The notes beneath the pieces are model-generated. The model did no database searches. It was not told the origin of the DNA and saw only the letters and a list, made by a program, of their open reading frames with translations. A stretch of 64,000 nucleotides of DNA from Biscogniauxia marginata (Eukaryota > Ascomycota > Sordariomycetes > Xylariales > Xylariaceae), in the NCBI GenBank assembly GCA_022695795.1, contig MU404073.1, positions 372,001 through 436,000 on the forward strand. Reading direction: 5' to 3'. The translations under genes were made by a program, and so were the position numbers. Position 1 is the first letter of the stretch. Every line of letters starts with the position of its first letter. Positions 33,416-44,474 of this stretch are shown piece after piece.

Positions 33416-34553
33416 TTTCGAAAGTACGATCTTGGATGATGAAAGAAGCAATTTCTTATTACTTCGTGTATTTGCAGAGTACTGTCATGGATATCGAAAC
33501 GCGGCTATCAACCTGGACTACGTTCCCAGCCAGATCAAGTGCTGTTATTGCAATTGAGCCGTACACATGTTTATATACAGCCGGTAGCAGAGGACTCATC
33601 GAGTCATAGGGGTGAGAGGCACGGTACTTGGCGCCGATGGCTCGACCCTCAGCCCCAATTTTGAGGCTGGGACTAAGTTATCGCCATTACCTACCTACCT
33701 AGGGTAGACGATCACTCACTTATCCGTACCATCAAACAGCCGAAGCTTACCTATTTTTAACATCTTACAAGCGTTTCTGAGGAAGTGCAGCAACTTCCAA
33801 CTCGTCAAAGTTCAGCGAGGAACGTGTTACGATACAACCAACTTATGCAGTCATAACTCAGTTTTCCAGGGTGAAACAGAGCCACGAGATGTAACGGTAG
33901 AATTTTCCGAAGCCACGACGTAAAAGATACCTAGGTAGGCCTTGAACTTGAAAATGGAACATGAAGGAGATAGGTTAGGTATAATTGATCTTTAAGACAA
34001 TCGGGATTAGGAAGAACCTTAAAAAGATGGGGGGGGTTCCAACTGTAACAAAGAGCTCCGTCATTATCACCCCACCAAAAAGGTAGTACCTAGGTATTAA
34101 TCAGGTAGCGACTCACAGATAACTAACTGGTTACATAAACTACCTGCCTAGGCACGATTAGGTACTACCTCATGGCTACCTACATATTTCAATTCTACCT
34201 ACCTGCTTACTTACATACATACCTGTTAGTATAACCTGCCTACCTAGCGATGACCCGGACAAAGACAACAAGCCGCTGTGATAACGTTGCGTACCTATTG
34301 CATATTACAGATGAGAAAACCCAGGCGAAGATCCAACCAGCAAGCTAGCCATACATATTCGATTTTGAATAGACTACCTATTAGGGCGCAGCTAACTAGA
34401 GGACTTGGTAACCTAACTTGGTAGTTTACTAGAGCTTCCGTCTAGCGATCCCACACCCACACCCCGGGGGAACTGTTGCTATATCCCCGCCCTCCTCCCT
34501 GTTTCCGTTCGATCGTTCGATCGTTCGATTGTTCGTTCGGCCGTCTCTTCACT
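33416..34553. other. divergent intergenic region dense in TAGGTA/TACCTA motifs
   Basis: From about 33680 to 34250 this space is filled with ACCTA and TAGGT variants (TACCTACCTACCTAGG, TACCTAGGTAGG, CTACCTACCTGC and others). No gene seen. The last 50 bases before the next gene hold the GTTCGATC repeat. Confidence 0.6.
34507..34538. repeat. GTTCGATC octanucleotide repeat in a 5' leader
   Basis: Two exact and two slightly changed copies of an 8-bp unit, ending 15 bp before the ATG of the methylesterase gene. GATCGTTCGATC is self-complementary, so the transcript could fold on itself in front of the start codon. Confidence 0.8.
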
Positions 34554-36125
34554 ATGAGCGGCCTCCAGAAAGCCTGGGCTAAGAACCGTCTGAGTGCGAT
34601 GCCCATAGAGAGCTTCGACGAGCTCGAGGAAGAAGAGACCGGCACCGTCCCCGAGCTGCCGGAGCATTTCGACGACGATTCCTCCTCCGCCTCTTCGGCC
34701 TCCTCCACTGGGACCGTCATCCCGTCGCCGAGCCAGAACCTCTTTGCTAGACCACAGGGGTAATATGATCTTTTATACGTACTTACATATTAATATTATC
34801 ATTGACTAAACTTTCTTGTTTCCTTATTCCTCTTCGTGCGATGGTGTTTCTTGTTCATCCTCATTTTCATTTTTAATATAAATGAAAAAGCCCTAGAATA
34901 CACAAAGAACTGACACCCGCTCCCTACCTACCCAGTAGTGTACCGCGCGGGCGATCTCTCCAGCAAATACCATGGACCGCTTACTTCGAGAGGGAGCTGT
35001 TCCTCCATGATGAGAGCAGCAGCAGTAACCCGACGATCCACGCGTATCTCACCTCCCCCGTCGGCAAGGGTGCCCTGTTCGTCATGCACCACGGCGCCGG
35101 CTCCTCGGGGCTCTCATTCGCCGTCGTCGGGGATGAGATCCGGAAGCGCCTCCCGTCCGCGGGCATCCTCTCGGTAGACGCGCGGGGTCACGGCTCGACC
35201 ACGGTCCCGGGCGGCCAGCCGCTCGACCTGCGCCTTGATACCCTGGCCGCCGACCTGCTGGCCGCCATCCTGCTGACCAAGGCTGAGATGCGCTGGGCCC
35301 AGCTGCCGCCCATCATCCTGGTCGGCCACTCCCTTGGCGGTGCCGTCGTCACCGAGCTCGCCCGGTCCGGGAACCTCGGCGCCACCACCCTCCTCGGGTA
35401 CGCCGTGCTCGACGTCGTCGAGGGCTCCGCCATCGACGCCCTCCAGAGCATGCACACCTACCTGTCCACGCGACCGACCGGCTTCGCCACCCTTGAGGCC
35501 GGCATCGACTGGCACGTGCGGTCGCGGACCATCCGCAACTCGGTGTCGGCGCGCACGAGCGTCCCGGCCTTGCTCCGGCAGCAGCAGCACGAAAACGGAA
35601 ACGTCAGTAAGGATGATCAGACTAACGGCGGCGACCCGCGGCCCTGGAAGTGGCGGACCGACCTTGGCGCAACGCAGCCCTTCTGGGAGAACTGGTTCGT
35701 CGGCCTCAGCAAGAAGTTCCTCGAGGCGAGAGGGGGGAAGCTGCTGCTCCTGGCCGGCACAGACAGGCTTGACACCGAGTTGACTATTGGTCAGATGCAA
35801 GGTACGTACGCTGTTATGTTGAATTTATGTCTCTTATCCCACATACTCATATATTATGTAAATGCACCCCTTTCTTTGGAGCGCCAATCGCATCCCGTCA
35901 GATTAAATTTTTGGAAAAGAAGAAAATCCCCGTTTTAACCCTTCCCCCCTCTCCTTAGGTAAATATGCCCTGCAAGTATTCCCCGAGGCCGGTCACTTTA
36001 TACACGAGGACCTACCGGAGAAGATAGCCATCTCGCTCGTGGATTTCCACCGGCGAAACGACAGAAGTGCCCTAGTCCTCCCGCCTAAGGTTTCCGATCT
36101 CCTGAAGCAGGGGAAGAAAGTCTAG
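34554..36125 (+). CDS. PPE1: protein phosphatase methylesterase 1 (PP2A demethylation)
   Basis: Alpha/beta hydrolase that removes the methyl ester from the C-terminal Leu of the PP2A catalytic subunit. Three exons, 34554-34759, 34936-35801 and 35959-36125, giving 412 aa. An acidic/Ser-rich N-terminus leads into PWTAYFERELFL, TSPVGKGALFVMHHGAGSSGLSF (oxyanion region), SVDARGHG, then LVGHSLGGAVVTEL with nucleophile Ser201, LLLAGTDRLDTEL (acid) and FPEAGHFIHEDLPEK (catalytic His). YAVLDVVEGSAIDALQSMH and ARTSVPALL match the family. The exon 2 acceptor reads CAGTAG, a tandem NAGNAG site: use of the second AG would drop one Ser and give 411 aa. Very GC-rich in exon 2. Convergent with the dihydrouridine synthase gene. 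Confidence 0.94.
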
Positions 36126-36535
36126 TTGTCTAAGGCGAAAGATTCACATTGGGTCGATATTTGTAGTTTTCACGAGCTAAAAGAACGACGGATAGGACGG
36201 GTGGCGAGCAGGAGCAGTAGCGGCTATCTCTGAATGCCATTCTGGCGTTTGTTTTTTTGTTTCGTGCAAAGCTATTTCTACATAGAATAGTTCGTGGCCC
36301 CTTTCGCCAAGGACAAAAACGGGAGTCGCCTTTGGTTTGTCTATAGCCTTCATATGCGTGTCCGTCCATATCATCTACTTACCCTTTGCCATCCGAAAAT
36401 TCTTAAGTCGCTTTTTATGTGTATATCCATCCGCCTCCCTTTTGCTGCTAAAAATGGGAATGTTTGTTTGCTTGGAAAGCCCTCCCCACCTCCCTCTTTA
36501 GTATTACCTCTGAACAAAACGCTCTCGACCTACGT
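36126..36535. other. convergent intergenic region
   Basis: Shared 3' region of the methylesterase (+) and dihydrouridine synthase (-) genes. No gene seen. Confidence 0.6.
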
Positions 36536-37919
36536 TCAGGCGGGTATGGCTGCTGCCTCGGCTGGCAGCACTTCCACCGACTGCGCCTTGACGCCACGAT
36601 CTGACAGTCCCTTTTTGGACTGCGCCCCGGAGGATCGCGATTCCGCCATCTGGCCCCCAGCAGCTAGCGCGCTCTTGTTCTGGCCGGGCTTCTGCTTCTT
36701 GCCCGAGTTATCCGGGTCGATGTCGAGGCTGAGGTCGACCTCGCGAGCGCGCTCCGCCAGGTGCTCGAGCCCGAGTATCTCGCAGACCTTAGTATAGCTC
36801 TTGCAGGCGCTGATGCCGCGGTAGGCGGGCGCCTTGCCGGGAATGAGCTGGCAGAGCAGGAACTTGGTGTTGCCGAACTTGTTGCCGACATCCATGGCGT
36901 AGCGGATGTATTGCTCGATAACCTCCGGCCACGGCGCGAGGCCCCCGTCCACCTGACCCCGGAAGCAGCTCGAGTTCTTCTCGGCATGTGTCGCGATCAT
37001 GGCGCCGTCGACGCCGTACTCGCGCATCAGCGCGAGGGCTTGGTCGCGGTTCTCCACGTCGCCGTTCATCACGCACGCGACGCCGGCCTCGTGGCACACG
37101 TCGGCGATCATGCGCAGCTGGCCGCGGATCGCGCGCTCCCGCGGCCGCATGGGCGTCGTCCGGCAGTGCACGGTCAGGCCCGTGATGCCCGTGGCAACCA
37201 GCCGCCTGACGAGCGCCTCCGTCGCCGCCGGCGTCTCGAGGATCCGGATCTTGACGCTGATGCCGATCTCGAACTCGGGCGCGACGTGCTTCACGAGCGC
37301 CTCGAGGATGGCGCAGAGCTTGTCCGGGGTCCGCAGCAGGGCCGCGCCCATGCCGTCGTGCGTGCTAAAGGACTTGGGGCACCCAGCATTCACGTCGATG
37401 CCGGCGACGTCTGCGGCCACAAGCCGCGCGGCCTCGACTGCTAGGTCTGGGTTCGAGGTGCCGATTTGGAAGACAAGCTTTCCTGCCTCCCTCTCCGAGT
37501 GGATCCGGTAGATGACGCTATCCTTGACATCGGCGGGCGGTTGCTTCGCGCCCTGCGACGGCTTCCTCGTCCATTCGATGATCTTGGTGTCGGGGTCGTA
37601 TCGTCTCGTCGTCCCGATCATCGCTCTGTCGACTGTCTCGGGGCCTGAACTGGATGGCAACGAGGGGTACGGTTAGGCCATGGTGACTTAGACCCGGGGA
37701 GCGATATGATTGACACAAAGGAAAAGGGAAAAGAGACATACCCCATACTAGATCAGCACCGTAATGCAGAGCCAGGAGCCGCGAGGGAAGCTCGCCCGAG
37801 CGCACCATGGGCGCAAGTACGATTTTGCCGCGGTAGTCCACACCGTTGCGGGGGATGGGCACTGTCTTGATTTCGGACTTCATCACGATGCCTCGCAATG
37901 CTCGTAGGAACCATGACAT
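36536..37919 (-). CDS. DUS2: tRNA-dihydrouridine synthase 2
   Basis: FMN/NADPH enzyme that reduces uridine 20 of tRNA to dihydrouridine. Exons in transcript order: 37742-37919 and 36536-37644, giving 428 aa; the junction restores ADLVWGPETVDRAM. FMN-binding KIVLAPMVRSGELPSR is in exon 1. The catalytic acid is Cys148 in GIDVNAGCPKSFSTHDGMGAALL; ISVKIRI, TGLTVHCRTT, RGQLRMIADV and VMNGDVENRD follow. After about residue 350 the sequence is Lys/Ser-rich and low in complexity; a double-stranded-RNA-binding domain as in animal DUS2 is not seen. A Met 13 codons later would also be an acceptable start. Very GC-rich in exon 2. Confidence 0.93.
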
Positions 37920-39912
37920 ATCAATGATGACGGCGACGAACTGGGGCCCTCAGGTGGTTCATCGACCATGGTATTTCAACTTTTTACATCATGTTGTCTC
38001 GGTAGGTAGGTAGGTAGGTTAGTAGGTACCTAGTTTAGCACGCCTCCGCAATAAAGGCGAAAAGTCGACGGCCAAAAGAAAATTGCAATCTAATCTTATC
38101 GAGATACTTTATCAGCTATCTAAGCGTTCCCTTGCATGCAAGTTTAAGCTTTAGGCTTACTTAATTCCTTTTTTTTAATCCTCGTGCTCGTGCTGGGAAA
38201 GAGCAAAGAGGGTTACCTTGGGTACCTGTAGTGGACCCAAGCAGGTGGTAAGCATCACTTAACTCAAACACGAGTCGACAGGACACAAGCTTATTAACAC
38301 GACAGACCATTATTATAATCATCCATTGCAACATGAAGGTTTGGGGGTCTAGATCCAGAGATCCCGGCTGCCGGGACAGTATTGTCCTTTTTTATTTCCG
38401 ATTGCCCACCACCCTTCCCTGGCCCCTCCCCCTTGCTTTGCGCTGGCTCAGCAGTAAATGAATTTTACCTAATAGACGATGGAAATTTCAACAAGTCTTA
38501 AAAAGCTGCCTAATTTCAGGACCGCAGTGCTCAGGAAATAAATGTTGAGACGACCAGCCCCTCGGGCGGCCTAGCAACCAATGCATGCGGGAACCGTCTT
38601 GCGTCGATGACCTGCAGTTTTAGATGTCTTGGGTACCTAAGTACTAGTAGTAATGTACTGAACCGTCGGTGAGTCGGGACCGATTTTATAGGCCGTGTTT
38701 TGTCAGCACTAAAAATATGTACACTAGTACACTAATTGAACAGGCCTAAGTGCCTAAGTTAGCACTGCCGCGGTTCCCGAGTCAGAACTTGAATCGGAGT
38801 CCTAGTACTGCATAATATGGTAGGATACCTCTGTCGTCATACAAGCTAAGCTAGTCAGTCACCACCAACGCCGAACTTACACTAGAACTTGGGAAGACTG
38901 CGCCGGCAAAAATAAAAATTTTTAGCAAGTGTTGTTTTTCTCTCCCTCCCCTTTTTTTCATTTCACTCCTAATTATATTAATAGGGCAGGTACCTGGCGC
39001 CAGGTAGAAATTCGCGTGGGGACAATGTATCTCGGATATAAGCGACCTCTCTTTCACTTACAGTATACGAACAGCGGGTCCCGAGGGCAACATATTAATA
39101 AAAAAGAAGAAGAAGAATCCGGTAATGGACTATGCTGCGTAACAAACCAAGTTTTTTTTATACGGACGCGCAACATTTTGCGCAGTCTATAACACGTTGT
39201 CTAGATGCAGCCACAGCCATCCTTCAGGCTAAGAATAGGTCGACAGCTCATGCGATCGATGGATGACCTCTGGACCCTTTAACCCTCAAGGGGACCCTTA
39301 CGACAGACTTCCGGCTCGGGGCGAAAGTATACGTCCGCTCGGTATGTATGAACCTACCGAGGACAGTGCATTCATTTGATGACCAGGTTCACATAATACT
39401 TAATCCTTCATCGCCTCTCGGACGCCTGCCCACAGTAACGGGCTTACATCCAAGCTTACGTAGTGGGATTTGCTAGACGATGGATCTGTCGAGTCGGCGA
39501 CTTTTGCACTATGTACATGTAATAAACAGAACAGGATGCGGTCAGACTCAACAGGGCAGAGAAGAGCGCAGCACTATAATTACGCCACCAACCCTAGGGA
39601 TGGTCGAGTACCTAGCTTAAGAATTCCTGGGCCGCTAGCTGCCGAGGCCAATCACACCCTCTCCTCCCGCTCGTCCGCATCGATCTAGGTTAGAGGCACT
39701 GAGGCTTTTTGTCTGCCAAGCCGCTAGGAATCCCTGCCAGGAAGCATGCGTCACTGCTTGAGCGTTCGAATCGTGTTACCCCCCCTCTTCGTATGAGCTG
39801 AGGGCGAGCTGAGGGTCTACGGTTTAGTAGTACCAAGTAAAGGGGGGGGTTACTTGAGTGATCAACCCGTCGTCTATGTTTCGCCCACGAGATCGAAGGG
39901 TTCGATGAGAAT

Positions 39913-39930
39913 GGACGAATTAATTCGTCC
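39913..39930. repeat. 18-bp perfect palindrome
   Basis: GGACGAATTAATTCGTCC is its own reverse complement. It lies about 815 bp upstream of the DUF8004-type gene. It could be a dimer binding site, but one such palindrome by chance in 64 kb is not very unlikely. Confidence 0.5.
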
Positions 39931-40437
39931 AGGGAAGCTGAGCCTCATTCGTGTTGAGACTTGCAAGCCAGTTGTACGCTTTCTTTCTCCCTTACCACAC
40001 CCACAAAGCACCAAGCACAAAGTAGGCATAGCATACCGCACACTGGACTGGGGCTGTCAGATGATTGTTCATGTTTCCGTACCTTAAATATACATATGTA
40101 CATGGTGCTTCTTCATCCATCAGGGCCGACGTCACCCCTCCTCGCTGTCCCCCGTCCCCATTCCCATCTACACATAATCCACGTGTAGGTCAACTGCCAT
40201 TCACCACCGTTCCTTGGTAAGCCATACGGTATTAATAAGACTGCGAATGAGACGATCTGGCTTCCTACCTGATACCCACAAAGCGTATTACGCTACCGAC
40301 TCGATCCCTTTGCGAGACACCGTTTCGCCTATTTCGGAGCTAGTGGACGCCCTGTTCAGGTCCTCCTGAGAATCCCCATCTCTGAGACTGAGAACCTGGT
40401 CCGAAGGGCGAAGGGTTGTGCCCCGTGCTTCACAAAC

Positions 40438-40650
40438 ATGGCTTCATTGAGTAAGTCTGGTCAAAGCTTGTCCATTTTTCCATTGTTACCACCTCTTTGT
40501 TTCCCTCCTCAACTAGTATTACTACACCACTACCACCACCGCTCCCACCACCGCTGCCACTACCAACACCACCACAGCCACCACGACCAGCACCGACTGG
40601 CCAGGTGTGTTGCAGCCGGACAAACAAACATCCAGCACAGGCAAGCTTGA
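40438..40650 (+). other. His-rich upstream ORF, 70 codons
   Basis: ATG-initiated frame ending 95 bp before the next gene's ATG. The CCA-rich tract makes its middle part a run of His with Tyr, Arg and Ser. It probably lies in the 5' leader of the 1002-aa gene. A GTAAGT occurs 13 bases after its ATG, so it could instead be cut by a leader intron. Confidence 0.3.
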
Positions 40651-40744
40651 CTTTCTAGCCGGGAGCTTGGATTCAACATAGACTTCATCGCTTCCGTCCG
40701 AGAGCGCCAGCCTAGTTGCTAGCGCTCGCGTCGACGCCGCCGCC

Positions 40745-43700
40745 ATGCTCATGGCCAAGTCAAAATCACGATTCGATCGCTTCTCCTCGTTCTTCCCGTC
40801 ACTGATCAGTTCCTCCCCTACAGACTATCCCGCTGGACACCACCTTCACCGGAAACCTCTACCTGATCACCCCAAACCGTCCCTTGTCGGCGACAGACCT
40901 CCCAGCCTACCACCTAGGCTCTCTGAGCAGTCCACCGGGGTTGCTTCGTCGTCGGCAGGCAGCCTCACAACCAATTCGTCCCATCCCGATGTGTCACAGG
41001 TTCACAGCAGGACACAGTCTGACGAACATGATTCGAGCGATGCTATGACGCGGCTGCAGAAAGCCGCTCCGGCGAGACCGCCTCCTCCGATACCCCCGAA
41101 GGAACCGCTTTCTACACCTCCCCCGGACGCAACTACCAACCTCAAAGAGTCGAAGCCCTCGGCGCGGCTCAGGAAGGAGCAGAGACGGAGAAGTAGCTCC
41201 GTCAATGGTGGCCTTCACACACCGTCTTTGTCCCAGCCTGGCTTGACGCCGCCACAGGGGTCGCCACCGTCTGAAGTCAGGGGTCGAAGCTCGTCTGCCC
41301 AGCCATCCATTGACCGGGCGGAGCTCACTGTGGGGGCTCCCTTATTACCAGCAGCCGTGCCGGTGGCGCCTCGTCCGGGATCGAGTAATGGGAGTCAGAG
41401 CCCGACCCGGGATACCGAGCGGCGCGGGAGGTTGAGAAGAAGCTGGCTGCCAGGGCGGTCCAGATCACACTCTCGTGAGCCTTCAAAGCAAAAGAACACG
41501 GCGGGGGCATGGATTCTGGGACAGAATGTGGACTACAATACTACGTTCCTGGTCAATTCGGAGAAGGTCCCCGAGCTGTGGAACGAGAGTGGTGACGTGC
41601 TCGTTTACCTTGATACCAGGGCAAGTGGCGGCGTGCCATCCTTCAAGGTCCCTTCATTCGTCATCAACTACTCACTGGTCTTCGCCGACTTAATCGAGGC
41701 CGAGATGACATCGCCTACGGATTCGGATGGGAACCGCGCTCGCAGCTTCAGCGGACGTGACAATCTTTGTGCAACTGATGCTGAGCGACAAGCCCAGTCT
41801 CCGCCTGCATCCCCGCCGCCGTTTGACTCTGGAGAAATACGGTTGTACCTGCCCGTTTCCATGTCTTCCCCCGGGAATAAATCGAAGGAGGACATGGAGC
41901 GGCTGATATCGATTCGGAACATGTTTGCCTTCCTAACTGGCCAGCCTTTGGTAGCAACACCCGCGCAACCTACCCTTTTCAGTGTAGTCCTCAACATCTC
42001 TGCTCTACTGAAGGAGTTCGAGTTTACGAACATGGATGGGTCAACATTCGGAGACGCTGTGGAGATGAGTTTCAGCTTCTTCATGGAACAGACAGCCCTG
42101 GCCGACGTGAGGCACAGCAGAGAAAAGACACTCGAGTCTCTCATATTAGGCGAACGGATGCGCTCGATGGAACTTTACAATGAGGCCTTCGCTCATGCCG
42201 TAGGCAAGTACTCAGCTATGCGAGAGCTTAACTCCCCTCTGTGGGAACAGGTGTCTCCCAGCACCCGTCAACGGCTTGAGCGCGCACACTTTGAGCTCGT
42301 AGGCCGCCAGAACAGCGTCAACAATCGACTCGAGTCGTTCGAGTTCCCTGCCCTATTTTCCGGAGTAGCGAATTCGACATCATTGTCGGAGTACAAAGAC
42401 GTGAAGTTCAACACATGGAGGAAATCCTACGGCCGAATGCGACATTTCGTACTCAGCTACTACAAATCAGCATTTGGAAGCTGGCCGCCCAAGGCTCGAA
42501 GCAAGAAGAACCCGTTTACGGAGAGCGGCCTGAACCGACAAGTCCTGAAGATACTCTATTCGGATTTCTGTGCGCTTTACGATCTTATCGTTGATCGCGA
42601 ATCGTTAACGACACGGGTGATCGACCAGAACGCGGAGGATATCACCAACGATGACCAAAATCCTCACATCTCCGCCATGCGTAAGATGCTCGGCGAATTC
42701 GACCAGTCGTCCCCACCCGTCCTCCCTCCTATCCCTTTCGATCTACCCAAGTTACCGACCATGACAAGTATCAAGGAGAACTACTATGAGTTATCTCACA
42801 AGGAACAGTCTCGGCTAGACAAGAACTTGCAAGAATACCAGATGATACTCATTCTGAACAAGGCATACGACTTTGAGACATATAAGCTGCAAATCCCATT
42901 TCTCAAAGAGTTCAAGGAATTCGAGCTGAAAGAAGCCAAAGGCAAGACAGCAAACGAGATGGCGGACCAACGCCTCGGCTACTGGTTGTTCCTCTATGTC
43001 GTCATCCAGTCGCTTCCTATGCTTGTAGTAGATGCTCCTGGCCTGAAGTTCACGGAAGGCGTCGAATACTTCCTATGCCAGCCTCCGAAAGGCTCGCCGC
43101 CTTGGATGGAAGACGCGCCGTCAGTGCGCAAGAGGTGGTATGAAGTCGCTGGCGGCGGCGGGCTAGTGGAGCTCTCGACAGACGCAGTGGAATTCAGCGT
43201 GGAAGGTATCTACCATAGGAGTCACTGCTGGTTGGCGGCGAAGCGCTGGGAACTGGGGGATGATGCTGGTCAGCCGGCCCCGCACGAGAGTATGGAACCA
43301 CTAGAGGCACCACAGTCGGTCTTCACGGATATGGACCCCGCAAGGTCGGCAACGGCGAGCCCATCGATGATGAACCGAAGCGAGTCCCCCACAACTGGCC
43401 CTCCTGGAGCTGCGCTGAGAACGAGAACGGCCTCGCCCGGATCTAGGAGACATTCGGCGTACCGTAGTAGCATTGCGCTCGGGCTCGAACCAGTGCCTGT
43501 GTTTCCAGACCCGAGTTCTATGCCAGGCTCGCGGGTACTCAGCGCCAGGGGTGTCTCCCCTGGCCAGAGACCAGCAAGCGTCTTGATGAGCCGCAGTAGA
43601 TCTTCGGGTAATCTGACTGGGCTGCCGGTATCTCCGGGGCACGCACACACGGACTCGCGGACGAGTTCACGGCAGGAGTCGGTTGGTGGGAGTACCTTCG

Positions 43701-43753
43701 ACGATATTCTAAAAGATATGGAGAAGCCGAAGAAGAAGAAAGGCTTTTTCTAA
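40745..43753 (+). CDS. large fungal protein of DUF8004 type, 1002 aa
   Basis: Single exon, unknown function. Start at the ATG in GCCGCCGCCATG; a second ATG two codons later is in equally good context. Residues 1-250 are Pro/Ser/Arg-rich and disordered, with several PPxPP stretches that could bind SH3 domains. Residues about 255-840 are folded: AGAWILGQNVDYNTTFLVNSEKV, VPELWNESGDVLVYL, SFVINYSLVFADLIEAE, IRNMFAFLTGQPLVATP, ERMRSMELYNEAFAHAVGKY, FNTWRKSYGRMRHFVLSYYK, ESGLNRQVLKILYSDFCALYDL and QRLGYWLFLYVVIQSLPMLVVD. The C-terminus is again Ser/Pro-rich and ends in KKKKGFF. I recall this block order from proteins annotated as DUF8004 in filamentous fungi; no catalytic motif is evident. It may be a scaffold. 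Confidence 0.8.
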   Translation: MLMAKSKSRFDRFSSFFPSLISSSPTDYPAGHHLHRKPLPDHPKPSLVGDRPPSLPPRLSEQSTGVASSSAGSLTTNSSHPDVSQVHSRTQSDEHDSSDAMTRLQKAAPARPPPPIPPKEPLSTPPPDATTNLKESKPSARLRKEQRRRSSSVNGGLHTPSLSQPGLTPPQGSPPSEVRGRSSSAQPSIDRAELTVGAPLLPAAVPVAPRPGSSNGSQSPTRDTERRGRLRRSWLPGRSRSHSREPSKQKNTAGAWILGQNVDYNTTFLVNSEKVPELWNESGDVLVYLDTRASGGVPSFKVPSFVINYSLVFADLIEAEMTSPTDSDGNRARSFSGRDNLCATDAERQAQSPPASPPPFDSGEIRLYLPVSMSSPGNKSKEDMERLISIRNMFAFLTGQPLVATPAQPTLFSVVLNISALLKEFEFTNMDGSTFGDAVEMSFSFFMEQTALADVRHSREKTLESLILGERMRSMELYNEAFAHAVGKYSAMRELNSPLWEQVSPSTRQRLERAHFELVGRQNSVNNRLESFEFPALFSGVANSTSLSEYKDVKFNTWRKSYGRMRHFVLSYYKSAFGSWPPKARSKKNPFTESGLNRQVLKILYSDFCALYDLIVDRESLTTRVIDQNAEDITNDDQNPHISAMRKMLGEFDQSSPPVLPPIPFDLPKLPTMTSIKENYYELSHKEQSRLDKNLQEYQMILILNKAYDFETYKLQIPFLKEFKEFELKEAKGKTANEMADQRLGYWLFLYVVIQSLPMLVVDAPGLKFTEGVEYFLCQPPKGSPPWMEDAPSVRKRWYEVAGGGGLVELSTDAVEFSVEGIYHRSHCWLAAKRWELGDDAGQPAPHESMEPLEAPQSVFTDMDPARSATASPSMMNRSESPTTGPPGAALRTRTASPGSRRHSAYRSSIALGLEPVPVFPDPSSMPGSRVLSARGVSPGQRPASVLMSRSRSSGNLTGLPVSPGHAHTDSRTSSRQESVGGSTFDDILKDMEKPKKKKGFF

Positions 43754-44442
43754 TAGAGGGGAGCGGCCGCTAAAAAAAAGGAAACCTCTCTTACGATTTT
43801 ACGACACCTTACCCTGTCCCTCTCATCTGCCACCTCTCATCTTGGATTAGGTAGTTTTTCCTTTGTGAACCTGGAAAGGGAGGAGGGTTGTTGGGTAGGT
43901 AGGCATTTTGCATGATCTGGTCACTAACCATTTTCACGTACGGGCATTGGAGAAACAAAAAAAGATAAAAGAAAAAACTTCATCATTATTATATATACAG
44001 CGCTTGCAGGTTGCAAAAGGGCATTTGAGGATTTTAGGGCAGGTAATTGGGTCCTCTTGTTTACTTTGTGTTTTCTTTTCCATCTTTTTGTACCGGAGGA
44101 GAAGCTCAGGTCATTCAGCATCATCTCATCATAACATAAAAGTTTAGGTGGTAAAAATTCACGATCAGAAATAGAAAAAACTGTTGACAAATATCTGCTT
44201 TTTCAGTCTTTCATTCCCGCGCTTTTCTTCACTTTCGATCCCTTGTCAACCAACTCACCGCAATTTGGGGACGTGAGGAACTATAAAGTGTGGTTTCATA
44301 TCGTTGCTTTTACTTGTAAGGTGGCGCTCTCTTGTTCACCTTCAAGAACATTTCATAGGTCGGAAAGAGTCAAAAGCATGCTTGGCAGACCTGTGTACCA
44401 CTTCAGTGTATTAGAGATGATATACATACATGCATATGTACA

Positions 44443-44474
<32 letters not shown>

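Larger units (their letters stand above)
37920..40744. other. large divergent intergenic region
   Basis: A 2.8-kb space between the dihydrouridine synthase (-) and the DUF8004-type gene (+). It has a GGTA tandem tract near 38003-38025, an 18-bp palindrome at 39913-39930, and a CCA-rich tract near 40520-40600 inside a His-rich upstream ORF. ORFs here lack motifs. I saw no tRNA; one TTCGAATC-like string near 39765 has no matching stems. Confidence 0.5.

Noticed and set aside
35114..35800. 228-codon minus-strand frame antisense to the PP2A methylesterase
   Set aside because: Shadow of the GC-rich exon 2; no motif.
36761..37444. 227-codon plus-strand frame antisense to DUS2
   Set aside because: Shadow of the GC-rich exon; no motif.
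39755..39790. GTTCGAATC-like string suggesting a tRNA T-loop
   Set aside because: No T stem, D arm or acceptor pairing around it.
44441..44472. CRISPR-like or satellite array
   Set aside because: It is a simple CATA microsatellite with no spacers; no CRISPR array occurs in the window.
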